Origin: Halioglobus sp.
GTDB taxonomy: Bacteria > Pseudomonadota > Gammaproteobacteria > Pseudomonadales > Halieaceae
Length of the DNA stretch: 32,902 nucleotides
NCBI GenBank assembly: GCA_028823475.1
Contig: JAPKBI010000003.1
Coordinates: forward strand, 1-32,902
Direction of reading: 5' to 3'
The position numbers were made by a program, and so were the translations under genes. The notes beneath the pieces are model-generated. The model made no database searches. It saw nothing but the letters and a program-made list of their open reading frames with translations, and was not told the origin of the DNA. The stretch's first letter is position 1. Every line of letters starts with the position of its first letter. This document shows, piece after piece, positions 1 to 7,563 of the stretch.

Positions 1-1276
1 CTGCCGCGATCTCCACCACCGGCACGCCATATTCGTGCTGGTAATCCTGCACGAGCTTCCTGAAGAGCTCGAGATCTTCTGTATCCAGCGTTTCCGTGAT
101 GCGCTGTTTGAACTTTCCAACCCGCTTGTCCGTCACTTCCTCAATTGTCGGTAGTTCCATTTTATCTAAGGTATTGCCAGTGGCTTTTTCAATTGCACCC
201 AGCAACCGGCGCTCGCGACTAGCTGCAAATAAAATAGCATCGCCCTTGCGGCCAGCTCGACCTGTTCGCCCGATACGATGAATATAGGATTCTACATCCG
301 AAGGAATATCGTAATTGATGACGTGACTGATGCGCTGCACATCCAGCCCGCGCGCTGCCACGTCAGTAGCGACGACAATATCGAGTTTGCCGTTCTTAAG
401 ATTCTCTACGGTCTGCTCACGCTGCTTTTGCGGGATATCCCCATTCAAAGCTGCCACTGAGTAACCGCGCGCTGACAGTTTATCTGCCAGCTCCGCAGTC
501 AGTATTCGGGTGCGCACAAAGATCAGCATCCCGTCAAAATCTTCCACCTCCAGAATGCGGGTCAACGCATCGAGCTTATGCATCCCCGCCATCATCCAGA
601 CCCGCTGGCGAATTAAATTCGTGGTAACGGCCTTGACCTTGATCGCGACTTCTCGCGGATCACGCAGATGCCGCTTTGCAATACGACGGATGGCATCGGG
701 CATCGTGGCGGAGAACAGAGCAATCTGACGCTCCTGCGGCGTCTGCTCTAAGATCCACTGCACATCGTCGATAAAGCCCATGCGCAGCATTTCGTCGGCT
801 TCATCGAGCACCAGCGTTTTCAACGCGGACAAGTTTAGTGAGCCACGGCGCATATGATCCATTACCCGTCCGGGTGTGCCGACAACAACATGCACTCCGC
901 GCTTCAACTGACGCAACTGGCCGGTGTAATCAGAACCCCCGTAAATAGGTAGCACATGGAATCCCGGCATATGCCGTGCATACTTCTGAAATGCTTCAGC
1001 GACCTGTATAGCCAACTCTCGAGTTGGCGCCAATACCAATACCTGTGGCAATTTTAACGTGAGGTCCAGTAAAGCAAGAATAGGCAGCGCAAATGCTGCT
1101 GTTTTACCAGTCCCCGTCTGGGCCTGGCCCAGCACATCAACACTCTCGAGCATAAGTGGAATGATTCGAGCCTGAATCGGAGACGGTGTTTCGTATCCGA
1201 CATCAACCAGGGCTTGTTGCAGGGGAGCGGGCAATTCCAGTTCTGAAAAACTGGTTACCGCATCGGAAGAGGACAT
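1..1276 (-). CDS. deaD: DEAD-box ATP-dependent RNA helicase, DeaD/CsdA type (3' end outside window)
   Basis: Not in the ORF track because it runs off the left edge; read from the reverse complement it gives about 425 residues from an ATG, beginning MSSSDAVTSFSEL. All helicase motifs appear in order: Q motif (ETPSPIQ), Walker A (AQTGTGKT), PTRELA, TPGR, DEAD (motif II), SAT, ARGLDV and HRIGRTGRAG. The stretches around DEADEMLRMGFI and LFSATMPDAIRRI closely match the E. coli DeaD/CsdA class rather than RhlB, RhlE or SrmB. DeaD proteins unwind RNA duplexes in ribosome assembly and mRNA turnover, especially in the cold, and act in the cytoplasm. The family's C-terminal RNA-binding domain lies outside the window. 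A promoter-like sequence lies about 50 bp upstream. The motifs make the identity secure; the exact subtype rests on remembered sequence. Confidence 0.95.
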   Translation of the reverse strand, partial: MSSSDAVTSFSELELPAPLQQALVDVGYETPSPIQARIIPLMLESVDVLGQAQTGTGKTAAFALPILALLDLTLKLPQVLVLAPTRELAIQVAEAFQKYARHMPGFHVLPIYGGSDYTGQLRQLKRGVHVVVGTPGRVMDHMRRGSLNLSALKTLVLDEADEMLRMGFIDDVQWILEQTPQERQIALFSATMPDAIRRIAKRHLRDPREVAIKVKAVTTNLIRQRVWMMAGMHKLDALTRILEVEDFDGMLIFVRTRILTAELADKLSARGYSVAALNGDIPQKQREQTVENLKNGKLDIVVATDVAARGLDVQRISHVINYDIPSDVESYIHRIGRTGRAGRKGDAILFAASRERRLLGAIEKATGNTLDKMELPTIEEVTDKRVGKFKQRITETLDTEDLELFRKLVQDYQHEYGVPVVEIAA

Positions 1277-1325
1277 GATGAGTACCTTGAAGAGAGTAAG
1301 AGACCCACTGTAGAGGCGGCCGCAG

Positions 1326-1354
1326 AGTATACAGGGAAACGCGGCGGGTGTCGC
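1326..1354 (-). promoter_or_regulatory. Candidate sigma70 promoter for deaD
   Basis: On the minus strand GCGACA and TATACT are separated by exactly 17 bp, about 50 bp before the deaD ATG. The -10 is five of six to consensus; the -35 matches four of six. This gap separates deaD from the SnoaL-like gene and implies separate transcription. Inferred from sequence only. Confidence 0.45.
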
Positions 1355-1466
1355 TTAGCTCCGGGCTAGTCTGCGCAGTGCTCCACGAGGACAAGGGCCC
1401 GGCTCTTCAGACAGAAACGCTTTCCTCGGACAGCAAATACCTAAAAATCTGTCGTATTACCCTGCC

Positions 1467-1853
1467 CTATTTCCCCTGACTATGCTCCAGCATCGCCTGC
1501 ATCTTCGCGTGTAGCAGGTTAACTGCCTTGAGAGGGCGCACCATAACCTTAAACTCGATAATTTTCCCCGCGTCATCAAAAGTCATGATATCAACCCCGT
1601 TAACAATAATGCCATCCAGATCACAGACAAATTCTAGTACCGCATGTTGTGGTGTCACCACTTCTTTTACATAGCGGAAACTGTCATTGAACACACCGAA
1701 AGCGGCGGTTAGATACGCTCGAGTTAGCGCCCGTCCCTTTTGGGGTGTATGCACAACAGGTGACATAAATACACAATTCTCTGCCAGTAGCTCTTCCAGA
1801 CGATCCATATCTCGACTGCGCGCTATCTCATGCCACAACTCTACGGTATTCAT
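1467..1853 (-). CDS. SnoaL-like / NTF2-fold protein
   Basis: A 128-residue protein starting MNTVELWHEIARSRD. The pattern of N-terminal helices (LWHEIARSRDMDRLEELLAENCVFMSPV) followed by alternating beta strands ending in an acidic DIMTFDDAGKIIEFKVMVRP is typical of SnoaL-like/NTF2-fold proteins, which range from polyketide cyclases to steroid isomerases and non-enzymatic binders. No specific substrate can be read from the sequence. The ORF track starts at a GTG that lies inside the Shine-Dalgarno sequence. AAGGAG sits 8 nt before the ATG at 1853, so that ATG is taken as the start. It lies 30 bp downstream of the HTH-like gene on the same strand and may be cotranscribed with it. Confidence 0.8.
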   Translation of the reverse strand: MNTVELWHEIARSRDMDRLEELLAENCVFMSPVVHTPQKGRALTRAYLTAAFGVFNDSFRYVKEVVTPQHAVLEFVCDLDGIIVNGVDIMTFDDAGKIIEFKVMVRPLKAVNLLHAKMQAMLEHSQGK

Positions 1854-1883
1854 TGCATTCACTCCTTGCCAGACCTCCGGCGG

Positions 1884-2231
1884 CTAAATATCGATTTCCT
1901 GCACAAACTCTCGCTCGATTTGCTGCTGTAGCTCATAACGCGCAACGCCCTTACTGCGGCTCGATTCGCGCAGGCGCTGCCTGTATCGACCTGTGCGATA
2001 GTACTTAACCAGTTGAGGAAAACGCTCTGGCTCGATCTCGCCGGCAATCAGCTCCTCAATAAAGGCAATATCGATGCCTACACGGTAGGCAATTCGACTG
2101 GGCCTAATCTTGTGCGAGTGAAACTCAGCCACAATATGGATCTGCTGCTCTCGTGAATGCGTGCACGGCCGAGAATAGCCATAGGGTGGCGACGGAGTGC
2201 GGGTATCGTGGTGCGAGGTATCAGTGCTCAT
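1884..2231 (-). CDS. Small conserved-type hypothetical protein, possible HTH
   Basis: A 115-residue protein I do not recognise by name. After a polar, proline-rich N-terminus (about 25 residues) there is a helical stretch, QIHIVAEFHSHKIRPSRIAYRVGI, followed by an acidic helix (FIEELIAGE). The spacing resembles a helix-turn-helix of the 'search for a matching site' kind. The C-terminal half is basic (YYRTGRYRQRLRESSRSKG) and then strongly helical. A nucleic-acid-binding role is therefore possible but unproven. The ORF track begins at a TTG two codons earlier; the ATG at 2231 is preferred, although neither has a convincing ribosome-binding site. It is followed by the SnoaL-like gene on the same strand, 30 bp downstream. 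Confidence 0.6.
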   Translation of the reverse strand: MSTDTSHHDTRTPSPPYGYSRPCTHSREQQIHIVAEFHSHKIRPSRIAYRVGIDIAFIEELIAGEIEPERFPQLVKYYRTGRYRQRLRESSRSKGVARYELQQQIEREFVQEIDI

Positions 2232-2316
2232 CGGCAACTTTTACCATTTCATCACCAGAATGCCAAGCCCGAGCAAGCTTCAGTCCCTGTAAGTGCCAAA
2301 TAAGTGACTTTTCTGG

Positions 2317-2345
2317 TTAATTTTCGTACATCAGAGGTCTATACT
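2317..2345 (+). promoter_or_regulatory. Candidate promoter for the aldehyde dehydrogenase
   Basis: TATACT follows TTAATT with a 17-bp spacer, about 58 bp before the chosen ATG. The -10 is good and the -35 weak. If used, transcription would begin downstream of the GTG start in the ORF track, which supports the shorter protein. Confidence 0.35.
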
Positions 2346-2402
2346 TGCGCGCTATTACCGCATCCTCCAAGTGCACCGCAATCACATAGCGAGAAACAAA
2401 CC

Positions 2403-3863
2403 ATGAATGCAGAGCAGCAATTACCCACCCTAGGTGACTCAGAACAGAAAATGAATAGCACTCTTCAAATGCAGCGCGATGCCTACCTCAAGGAAGGTAT
2501 TGTCTCGGCCGAGACACGCATTGACCGGCTGCAGCGCGGCGTCGATGTTTTAATCAAGTACAACGAAAAAATAACGGATGCTCTGAATACCGATTTCACC
2601 TGCCGCCCCCGCGAGGTGACCCTACTGACTGACGTCGGGGCGGGGATAGCACCCATGAAGCACGCCATCAAGCATCTACGCTCTTGGATGAAACCGGAAA
2701 AGCGTCCCACCATGTTTCCCTTTAACCTGGTTGGCGGCCGCTCTCGCATCGAATACCAGCCCTTGGGCGTAGTCGGCATTATTGCGCCATGGAATTTCCC
2801 GGTCAATATGGTGTTCGCGCCTCTTGCCGGCGTCCTTGCTGCGGGTAACCGGGCCATGATCAAGCCATCGGAGTTTACCCCTGCCACTTCCGCGCTGATG
2901 GCAGAAATGATCGCCGAGGTCTACGACCCCGCGGAGATCGCGATATTCGATGGCGGCCCGGAAGTCGGCCAAGCATTTTCCAACCTGCCTTTTGACCACA
3001 TGATCTTTACCGGCGCTACTTCGATCGCCCGCCATATCCTCACTGCTGCAGCGCGTAATTTGGTACCGGTGACCCTGGAGCTAGGCGGGAAATCGCCAGT
3101 GGTGATTTCACGCAGCGCTGATATTGAGAAAAGCCTAGGGCGTATCATGACCGGCAAGACACTCAATGCAGGACAGATTTGCCTCGCGCCAGACTACCTT
3201 TTGGTTCCCGAAGAGAAGTTGCATGAAGTTATCGCCGCCGCGCAAAAAGCGGTCGCCCAGATGTATCCCAGAATCCTAGACAACCCGCAATACACCTCTG
3301 TTATCAACGAGCGTCATTTTCAGCGTCTCAATGGCTATCTCGCCGAAGCAAGCGAACGCGGCCAAAAAATCATTCCTATCAATCCCGCCAAAGAGGATTT
3401 TAGTGCGCAGCAGGGCACGCTGAAAATACCACCCACACTGATCCCCGAGCCTGCGGATGACCTAAAAATGATGGAGGAGGAATTGTTCGGGCCGCTGCTC
3501 CCCATTCGCACCTACAGCAATTTCGAAGAAACTATCAGCTACATCAATAGCAAGCCTCGCCCACTCGCTGCGTATTACTTCGGTGATGACAAGCAAGAAG
3601 AAACTGCTTTGATCAGTCGCACCACCTCCGGAGGAGTCTGCATCAATGATGTCGTTATGCAGGTCGCACAGGAGGACTTGCCGTTTGGTGGTGTCGGCCC
3701 TAGCGGGATGGGAGCCTACCATGGACTCAAAGGCTTTCAGACGTTCAGTCACGCCAAGTCCATCTACCGTCAGGCCAACATCAATATCGCCAAACTGGGC
3801 GGCATGCTGCCGCCGTATGGCAAGGCCACGGAGAGTACGATCAAAATGCAGCTAAAAAAGTAG
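2403..3863 (+). CDS. calB: Coniferyl aldehyde dehydrogenase-like NAD(P)-dependent aldehyde dehydrogenase
   Basis: A 486-residue aldehyde dehydrogenase. The general-base glutamate (LELGGKSP, E226) and nucleophilic cysteine (NAGQICLAPDY, C260) are 34 residues apart, as in the classical family. IIAPWNFPVNM and FTGATSIARHI mark the nucleotide-binding region, and EELFGPLLPI and LPFGGVGPSGMG the C-terminal part. The short length, the 'ICLAPDY' context after the cysteine and the C-terminal YGK fit the coniferyl aldehyde dehydrogenase group (CalB), which oxidises aromatic or fatty aldehydes to acids in the cytoplasm. The substrate cannot be settled from sequence. The ORF track starts 33 codons earlier at a GTG; the ATG at 2403 fits family length and the upstream promoter-like site, although its Shine-Dalgarno is weak. 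It stands alone, with neighbours on both sides in other units. Confidence 0.85.
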   Translation: MNAEQQLPTLGDSEQKMNSTLQMQRDAYLKEGIVSAETRIDRLQRGVDVLIKYNEKITDALNTDFTCRPREVTLLTDVGAGIAPMKHAIKHLRSWMKPEKRPTMFPFNLVGGRSRIEYQPLGVVGIIAPWNFPVNMVFAPLAGVLAAGNRAMIKPSEFTPATSALMAEMIAEVYDPAEIAIFDGGPEVGQAFSNLPFDHMIFTGATSIARHILTAAARNLVPVTLELGGKSPVVISRSADIEKSLGRIMTGKTLNAGQICLAPDYLLVPEEKLHEVIAAAQKAVAQMYPRILDNPQYTSVINERHFQRLNGYLAEASERGQKIIPINPAKEDFSAQQGTLKIPPTLIPEPADDLKMMEEELFGPLLPIRTYSNFEETISYINSKPRPLAAYYFGDDKQEETALISRTTSGGVCINDVVMQVAQEDLPFGGVGPSGMGAYHGLKGFQTFSHAKSIYRQANINIAKLGGMLPPYGKATESTIKMQLKK

Positions 3864-3999
3864 TTCTATTTCTTACAGCGTTCAAGCGGGCCATGAGACA
3901 GGTAATTAAGATTCTTTCAGGGCTCGCTCGAATGGTATATCTTCAGCCGGATTTCGACTACGTTGCCCAACCATGAACACCAAAACAGAGAATAATCTT

Positions 4000-4263
4000 A
4001 TGCTACGAACTCTTCTTATCAGCAGTATTTTTCTGCTCAGTGCGTGCAGTGTAGAACCCGGCACCGCAGAATGGTGCTCTAGCAAAAAGGAGCAAGCAAA
4101 GAGTGAATGGTCGGGGTCGGACGCGGCCACTTACGCCCAAAACTGTTTGTTCGATGGCTCTGCCGTGGGTTCTAAAAATTGGTGCGCAGATTTGTCGGCG
4201 AAAGCCAAAGGCGAATGGACTGCAAACGAAGCCGAAATTTACGCCAAGAACTGTCTTATGTAG
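4000..4263 (+). CDS. Small lipoprotein with two DUF3012-type repeats
   Basis: An 87-residue lipoprotein precursor. MLRTLLISSIFLLSAC is a short signal peptide ending in a lipobox (LSAC), so the mature protein would begin at cysteine 16 and be lipidated. The rest consists of two gapless 26-residue repeats with pattern WC...EW...YA.NCL, each with two cysteines, joined by a short glycine/serine linker. The pattern is that of DUF3012, a small gammaproteobacterial family of unknown function. The ORF track starts nine codons earlier at ATG 3973, but that would put a polar MNTKTENNL segment before the signal peptide; ATG 4000 is preferred. Its last 8 bp overlap the 3' end of the convergent VOC gene. 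Confidence 0.75.
   Translation: MLRTLLISSIFLLSACSVEPGTAEWCSSKKEQAKSEWSGSDAATYAQNCLFDGSAVGSKNWCADLSAKAKGEWTANEAEIYAKNCLM
4072..4257 (+). repeat. Tandem DUF3012-type protein repeat (2 units)
   Basis: Two encoded units of 26 residues (nt 4072-4149 and 4180-4257) align without gaps. W, C, K (of QAK/KAK), EW, YA and NCL are shared. The duplication is clearer in protein than in DNA, suggesting it is not recent. Confidence 0.8.
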
Positions 4264-4954
4264 CAGGCTGGATCAGCAGTGTGGGTATCCCAAGGCCATG
4301 GCTCTTAAGCGTCGCCACGAGGGTTCCGGGCTTTCTTCCTTCCCGGATGCTTGAGGCGGCGATGCCACGTGCATCAAGGTCGCTGACGACAGTCGCCAGA
4401 TCTGCACATTGATAAGCGAGGCCCCAAAAGGCGTTTTCGCTGGCGCCGCCCTTATCGGATTCGATCACTTCCAGTGTCAGTTTACCTGCGCGGAAAAACA
4501 GCATACGGCCACCCCATTCAGGCACCGTTTTATCCAGAGCCAAGCGAACGCCCAACTCATCGGAAAATAATTTAATACAGGCCTGGGCATCGCTGGTGCG
4601 CAAAACCACATGATCAACCGATAATCCCGCGTATTGTGCCTCGGCACGCTGCTGACGAAAATCGGCCGTTGAATGGCCCCCACAACTACGGACATCAAGT
4701 CCCATAACGTTAGGCACCGCATGGTCTAAAGGTCCGGCCTCGGGCAATCTCAACACCATACCCTGAACACAAGGCTGGCCCACAGTGCCTTGCACCATTT
4801 CTATCACCGTATTAGGCAAGCCCCATCTGGCTGTCGGCTGTCCTTGTGGTGATTCACCCATAAAAGGTGGTGTCGCAAATAGCCGCTGGTACTGCTCGGC
4901 TGCCGTACCCAGTTGCGGCACAGCAATAACTATCCTATCAAACGTTACGGCCAT
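4256..4954 (-). CDS. VOC (glyoxalase/bleomycin-resistance fold) family protein
   Basis: A 232-residue protein with two beta-alpha-beta-beta-beta halves typical of the vicinal oxygen chelate superfamily. The first half opens FDRIVIAVPQL; the second opens LSVDHVVLRTSDAQACIKLFSDELGVRLAL and ends LTLEVIESDK. The second half carries a His (DHVVL) and a Glu (LTLEVIE) at the usual metal-ligand positions. The first half lacks the His, so at most one metal site is likely. VOC enzymes include dioxygenases, isomerases and lyases; none can be singled out. The start at ATG 4954 was chosen because AGAGGA lies 6 nt upstream; the ORF track GTG at 4972 precedes that site. It overlaps the lipoprotein gene tail to tail by 8 bp, so no terminator fits between them. 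Confidence 0.8.
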   Translation of the reverse strand: MAVTFDRIVIAVPQLGTAAEQYQRLFATPPFMGESPQGQPTARWGLPNTVIEMVQGTVGQPCVQGMVLRLPEAGPLDHAVPNVMGLDVRSCGGHSTADFRQQRAEAQYAGLSVDHVVLRTSDAQACIKLFSDELGVRLALDKTVPEWGGRMLFFRAGKLTLEVIESDKGGASENAFWGLAYQCADLATVVSDLDARGIAASSIREGRKPGTLVATLKSHGLGIPTLLIQPAT

Positions 4955-5127
4955 CATCTGTCCTCTGAGCACCTTATCTATGCGATCTATAGTAAAAGAT
5001 TTTGGCTTAATGTGCTGATCAGAATTACACTTGGGCTGCCGGGTTATTTTCTGGCCGGCAATTGCGCTAGTCCGCCAGGGGCACTCAACTTGCCGCCACC
5101 GATTTGAAACTACGAGGGAAATCTTTA

Positions 5128-5937
5128 ATGTCTAAAACAATTGCAAGACTCATCCTGTCAGGCCTTGTTGCACTTGGGCTGGCCCTCCCTACCTATGCGC
5201 TGGCGGGTGATACGCTGCAGCGCGTAATCGACTTTAAGGTGCTGAGGGTTGGCATGTCAGGCAATCAGCCGCCCATGACGATGATCAGTCGCGATGGCGG
5301 CATGATGGGTTTTGACGTAGATCTTGCCAAGGCTCTAGCGATGGCAATGAAAGTCAAACTAGAAATCGAAGTGATGCCTTTTGGCGAGCTGATGCAGGCA
5401 CTGGAGAAAGACAAAATTGATATGATACTGTCAAACCTGTCAATCACACCGGAACGCACTGAACAGGTCTCTTTTGTCGGTCCTTATATGATGTCGGGAG
5501 TGTCTATACTGACCGGAAGCACTGCCCTAGGCAGCGCATCCTCAGTCGAAGAATTCAACCGCAAAGGCCTCAAACTACTCGCTCTGAGCAACTCAACACA
5601 GGACTCTTTTGTAAAATCCAATGCACCAGAGGCGACGCTCATCGAAGTGCCTAGCTACAACAAGGGTGTGGCAATGTTGATCGCCGGCCAGGCAGATGCC
5701 ATGGTCGCAGATATGACACAGTGCGTCTTAGCGACGCTGCGCTATCCCGACGCTGGCCTCACCACCTTGAGCAAGCCATTGACCGTAGAGCCTATTGGCA
5801 TTGCGGTCAGTAAAGATGACGCGCAGTTTTTCAATCTGGTTGATAACTACCTGCGCGCCTATGAGAAAACGGGCGTGCTGAACCAACTGCGACAAAAATG
5901 GTTTGAAGACAATACCTGGATAGCGTCCCTTCCCTGA
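5128..5937 (+). CDS. Periplasmic solute-binding protein, family 3 (orphan)
   Basis: A 269-residue exported binding protein. MSKTIARLILSGLVALGLALPTYALA is a signal peptide with likely cleavage before GD. The mature part has family 3 (SBP_bac_3) hallmarks: LRVGMSGNQPPM, GFDVDLAKALA, MILSNLSITPERTEQVSFVGPY, and a second lobe ending in LNQLRQKWF. Family members usually capture polar amino acids or small acids for ABC importers. No permease or ATPase gene is nearby, so it either serves a transporter encoded elsewhere or has a sensory or enzymatic role; the ligand is unknown. The start is ATG 5128, with GAGGGA 8 nt upstream; the ORF track TTG is rejected. Confidence 0.85.
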   Translation: MSKTIARLILSGLVALGLALPTYALAGDTLQRVIDFKVLRVGMSGNQPPMTMISRDGGMMGFDVDLAKALAMAMKVKLEIEVMPFGELMQALEKDKIDMILSNLSITPERTEQVSFVGPYMMSGVSILTGSTALGSASSVEEFNRKGLKLLALSNSTQDSFVKSNAPEATLIEVPSYNKGVAMLIAGQADAMVADMTQCVLATLRYPDAGLTTLSKPLTVEPIGIAVSKDDAQFFNLVDNYLRAYEKTGVLNQLRQKWFEDNTWIASLP

Positions 5938-6041
5938 GAACATCTTGTGGCCGCGGTTACGAACAAAGGTGCAGATAATCTATTCCGTCCTTTTTATTGC
6001 GCGTAGATATTCCATACTCGCCGTCGTATTGTAGATCCATT

Positions 6042-7016
6042 ATGAAGACATCCAGCCCAATCGTTATCGCGCATCGCGGAGCCAGCGGATACCTCCCTGA
6101 GCACACACTGGCGGCAAAAGCCATGGCGCATGCAATGGGAGCCGGCTTTATCGAGCAGGATGTGGTGCTAAGCAGGGATGGGGCCGCCATCGTGCTGCAT
6201 GACATCCACCTCGACAGCACTACAAATGTAGCGCAGTGCTTTCCCGATCGCGCCCGAACCGATGGGCGCTTTTATGCCATCGATTTTGACCTACAAGAGA
6301 TCAGGCAGTTGCGGGTACACGAACGGACTCACCTCGATGTCAAGCGCAACGGGCTAGCCGTATTTACCGAACGGTTCCCGGCCCAGCCTGCTTTGTTTCA
6401 GGTTCCCACACTCGCTGAGGAAATCGTTATGCTCGCTGGGCTTGACCGCAGCCGCGGGCAAAGCACCGGCCTGTATATCGAACTGAAGTCACCCAACTGG
6501 CACCGGCGCGAAGGGCTGGATCTGTCGGCCGCTATCGTTCAAGTGTTGAATGAGACGGGGTATTGGAATCGCCCTGAACAGGTTTTTCTACAGTGCTTCG
6601 ATGACCAAACCCTCCGCCAATTACGCCACGACCTAAAGGCACCCCTGCCGATGATTCAGCTTATTGGCGACAATAGCTGGGGCGAAGATAGCGAGGTGGA
6701 CTATGACTACCTCCGAACGCCGAAGGGGCTATCTTACGTGGCCAGTTATGCTCAGGGGATCGGCCCCTTTATACCCCACATTTACCTCGGCAAAACGGCA
6801 TCGGGCGACGTCCATCTCAGCGAATTGGTGGCACTGGCGCGGGCACGCGGGCTTCTGGTGCACCCCTACACATTACGTCGCGATGAGCTGCCTAAAGGCA
6901 TTGATAGTTTCACCGAGTTGCTGGATATCCTCATCCACCAAGCAGGTGTCGATGGCCTGTTCACTGATTTCCCCGATATTGTGGTCGATTTTCTGCGGAC
7001 AGGTAGGATCATTTGA
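6042..7016 (+). CDS. glpQ: Glycerophosphodiester phosphodiesterase, GlpQ-like, without signal peptide
   Basis: A 324-residue enzyme of the GDPD family, which hydrolyses glycerophosphodiesters to glycerol-3-phosphate and an alcohol. The catalytic signature HRGASGYLPEHT lies near residue 10. It is followed by EQD and the second histidine in LHDIHLD, the Ca-binding and acid-base residues of GlpQ, with IELKSP further on and DGLFTDFPD near the end. The length and the H-R-G-A-S-G-Y-L-P-E-H-T form resemble periplasmic E. coli GlpQ, but neither the ATG at 6042 nor the extended ORF (5997) supplies a signal peptide, so it is predicted cytoplasmic. Its stop overlaps the start of the YjbR-family gene (TGATG), implying translational coupling. 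Confidence 0.9.
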   Translation: MKTSSPIVIAHRGASGYLPEHTLAAKAMAHAMGAGFIEQDVVLSRDGAAIVLHDIHLDSTTNVAQCFPDRARTDGRFYAIDFDLQEIRQLRVHERTHLDVKRNGLAVFTERFPAQPALFQVPTLAEEIVMLAGLDRSRGQSTGLYIELKSPNWHRREGLDLSAAIVQVLNETGYWNRPEQVFLQCFDDQTLRQLRHDLKAPLPMIQLIGDNSWGEDSEVDYDYLRTPKGLSYVASYAQGIGPFIPHIYLGKTASGDVHLSELVALARARGLLVHPYTLRRDELPKGIDSFTELLDILIHQAGVDGLFTDFPDIVVDFLRTGRII

Positions 7017-7408
7017 TGACTTTTCATGAAATCAGGCATTACCTGCTTAGCAAACCGGAAGCGCAAGAAGACTTTCCTTTTCGCCTCCCGGTGGCCGTTA
7101 TGAAAATACAGTCAAAGATGTTTGCCACGCTGGCGGAAAATAATGGGGTTGTCAGTATGAACCTAAAATGCGACCCGCATGAGGCATTGATCCTGCGTGA
7201 CATTTTTCCGGCCGTAAAGCCCGGCTACCACATGAACAAACGACACTGGAATACAGTGGTATTCGATAGCAGTATTCCCAAGGGCGAGATTGAACGCATG
7301 GTCGATAATTCGTACGCCCTTGTCGTGCAGGGGCTGCGCAAGGCAGAGCGGTATGCTCTAGAAGTTCGCCATGGCCGGGTTGCGCTCTATCCAAACGCCG
7401 AAGTTTAA
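7016..7408 (+). CDS. MmcQ/YjbR family protein
   Basis: A 130-residue protein of the MmcQ/YjbR family, which adopts a CyaY-like DNA-binding fold of unclear function. Seen here are the N-terminal helix (LLSKPEAQEDFPF), the strand MKIQSKMFATL, the LKCDPHEALILRDIFPAVKPGYHMNKRHWNTV core and the C-terminal helix ending LVVQGLRKAERY. These match the usual length and motif order (GYHMNKRHW is characteristic). The ATG at 7016 overlaps the glpQ stop by one base; the ORF track TTG one codon earlier is not preferred. The coupled arrangement means the two proteins are made together, but no functional link is known to me. Confidence 0.9.
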   Translation: MTFHEIRHYLLSKPEAQEDFPFRLPVAVMKIQSKMFATLAENNGVVSMNLKCDPHEALILRDIFPAVKPGYHMNKRHWNTVVFDSSIPKGEIERMVDNSYALVVQGLRKAERYALEVRHGRVALYPNAEV

Positions 7409-7563
7409 CGATGCGCGCGCAGAAACCGCTGCCAGAATGCCTCAGGTACTAGCGTGCCGACGTCTAACAAGGCATTATCGTGGCTGTCTTGTTACCGCAC
7501 AATACAGAGCCTGCTTTTCAGCCGCGAGGTACTCGGGTTGAAGCGCCAACAACGGAAATCAAC

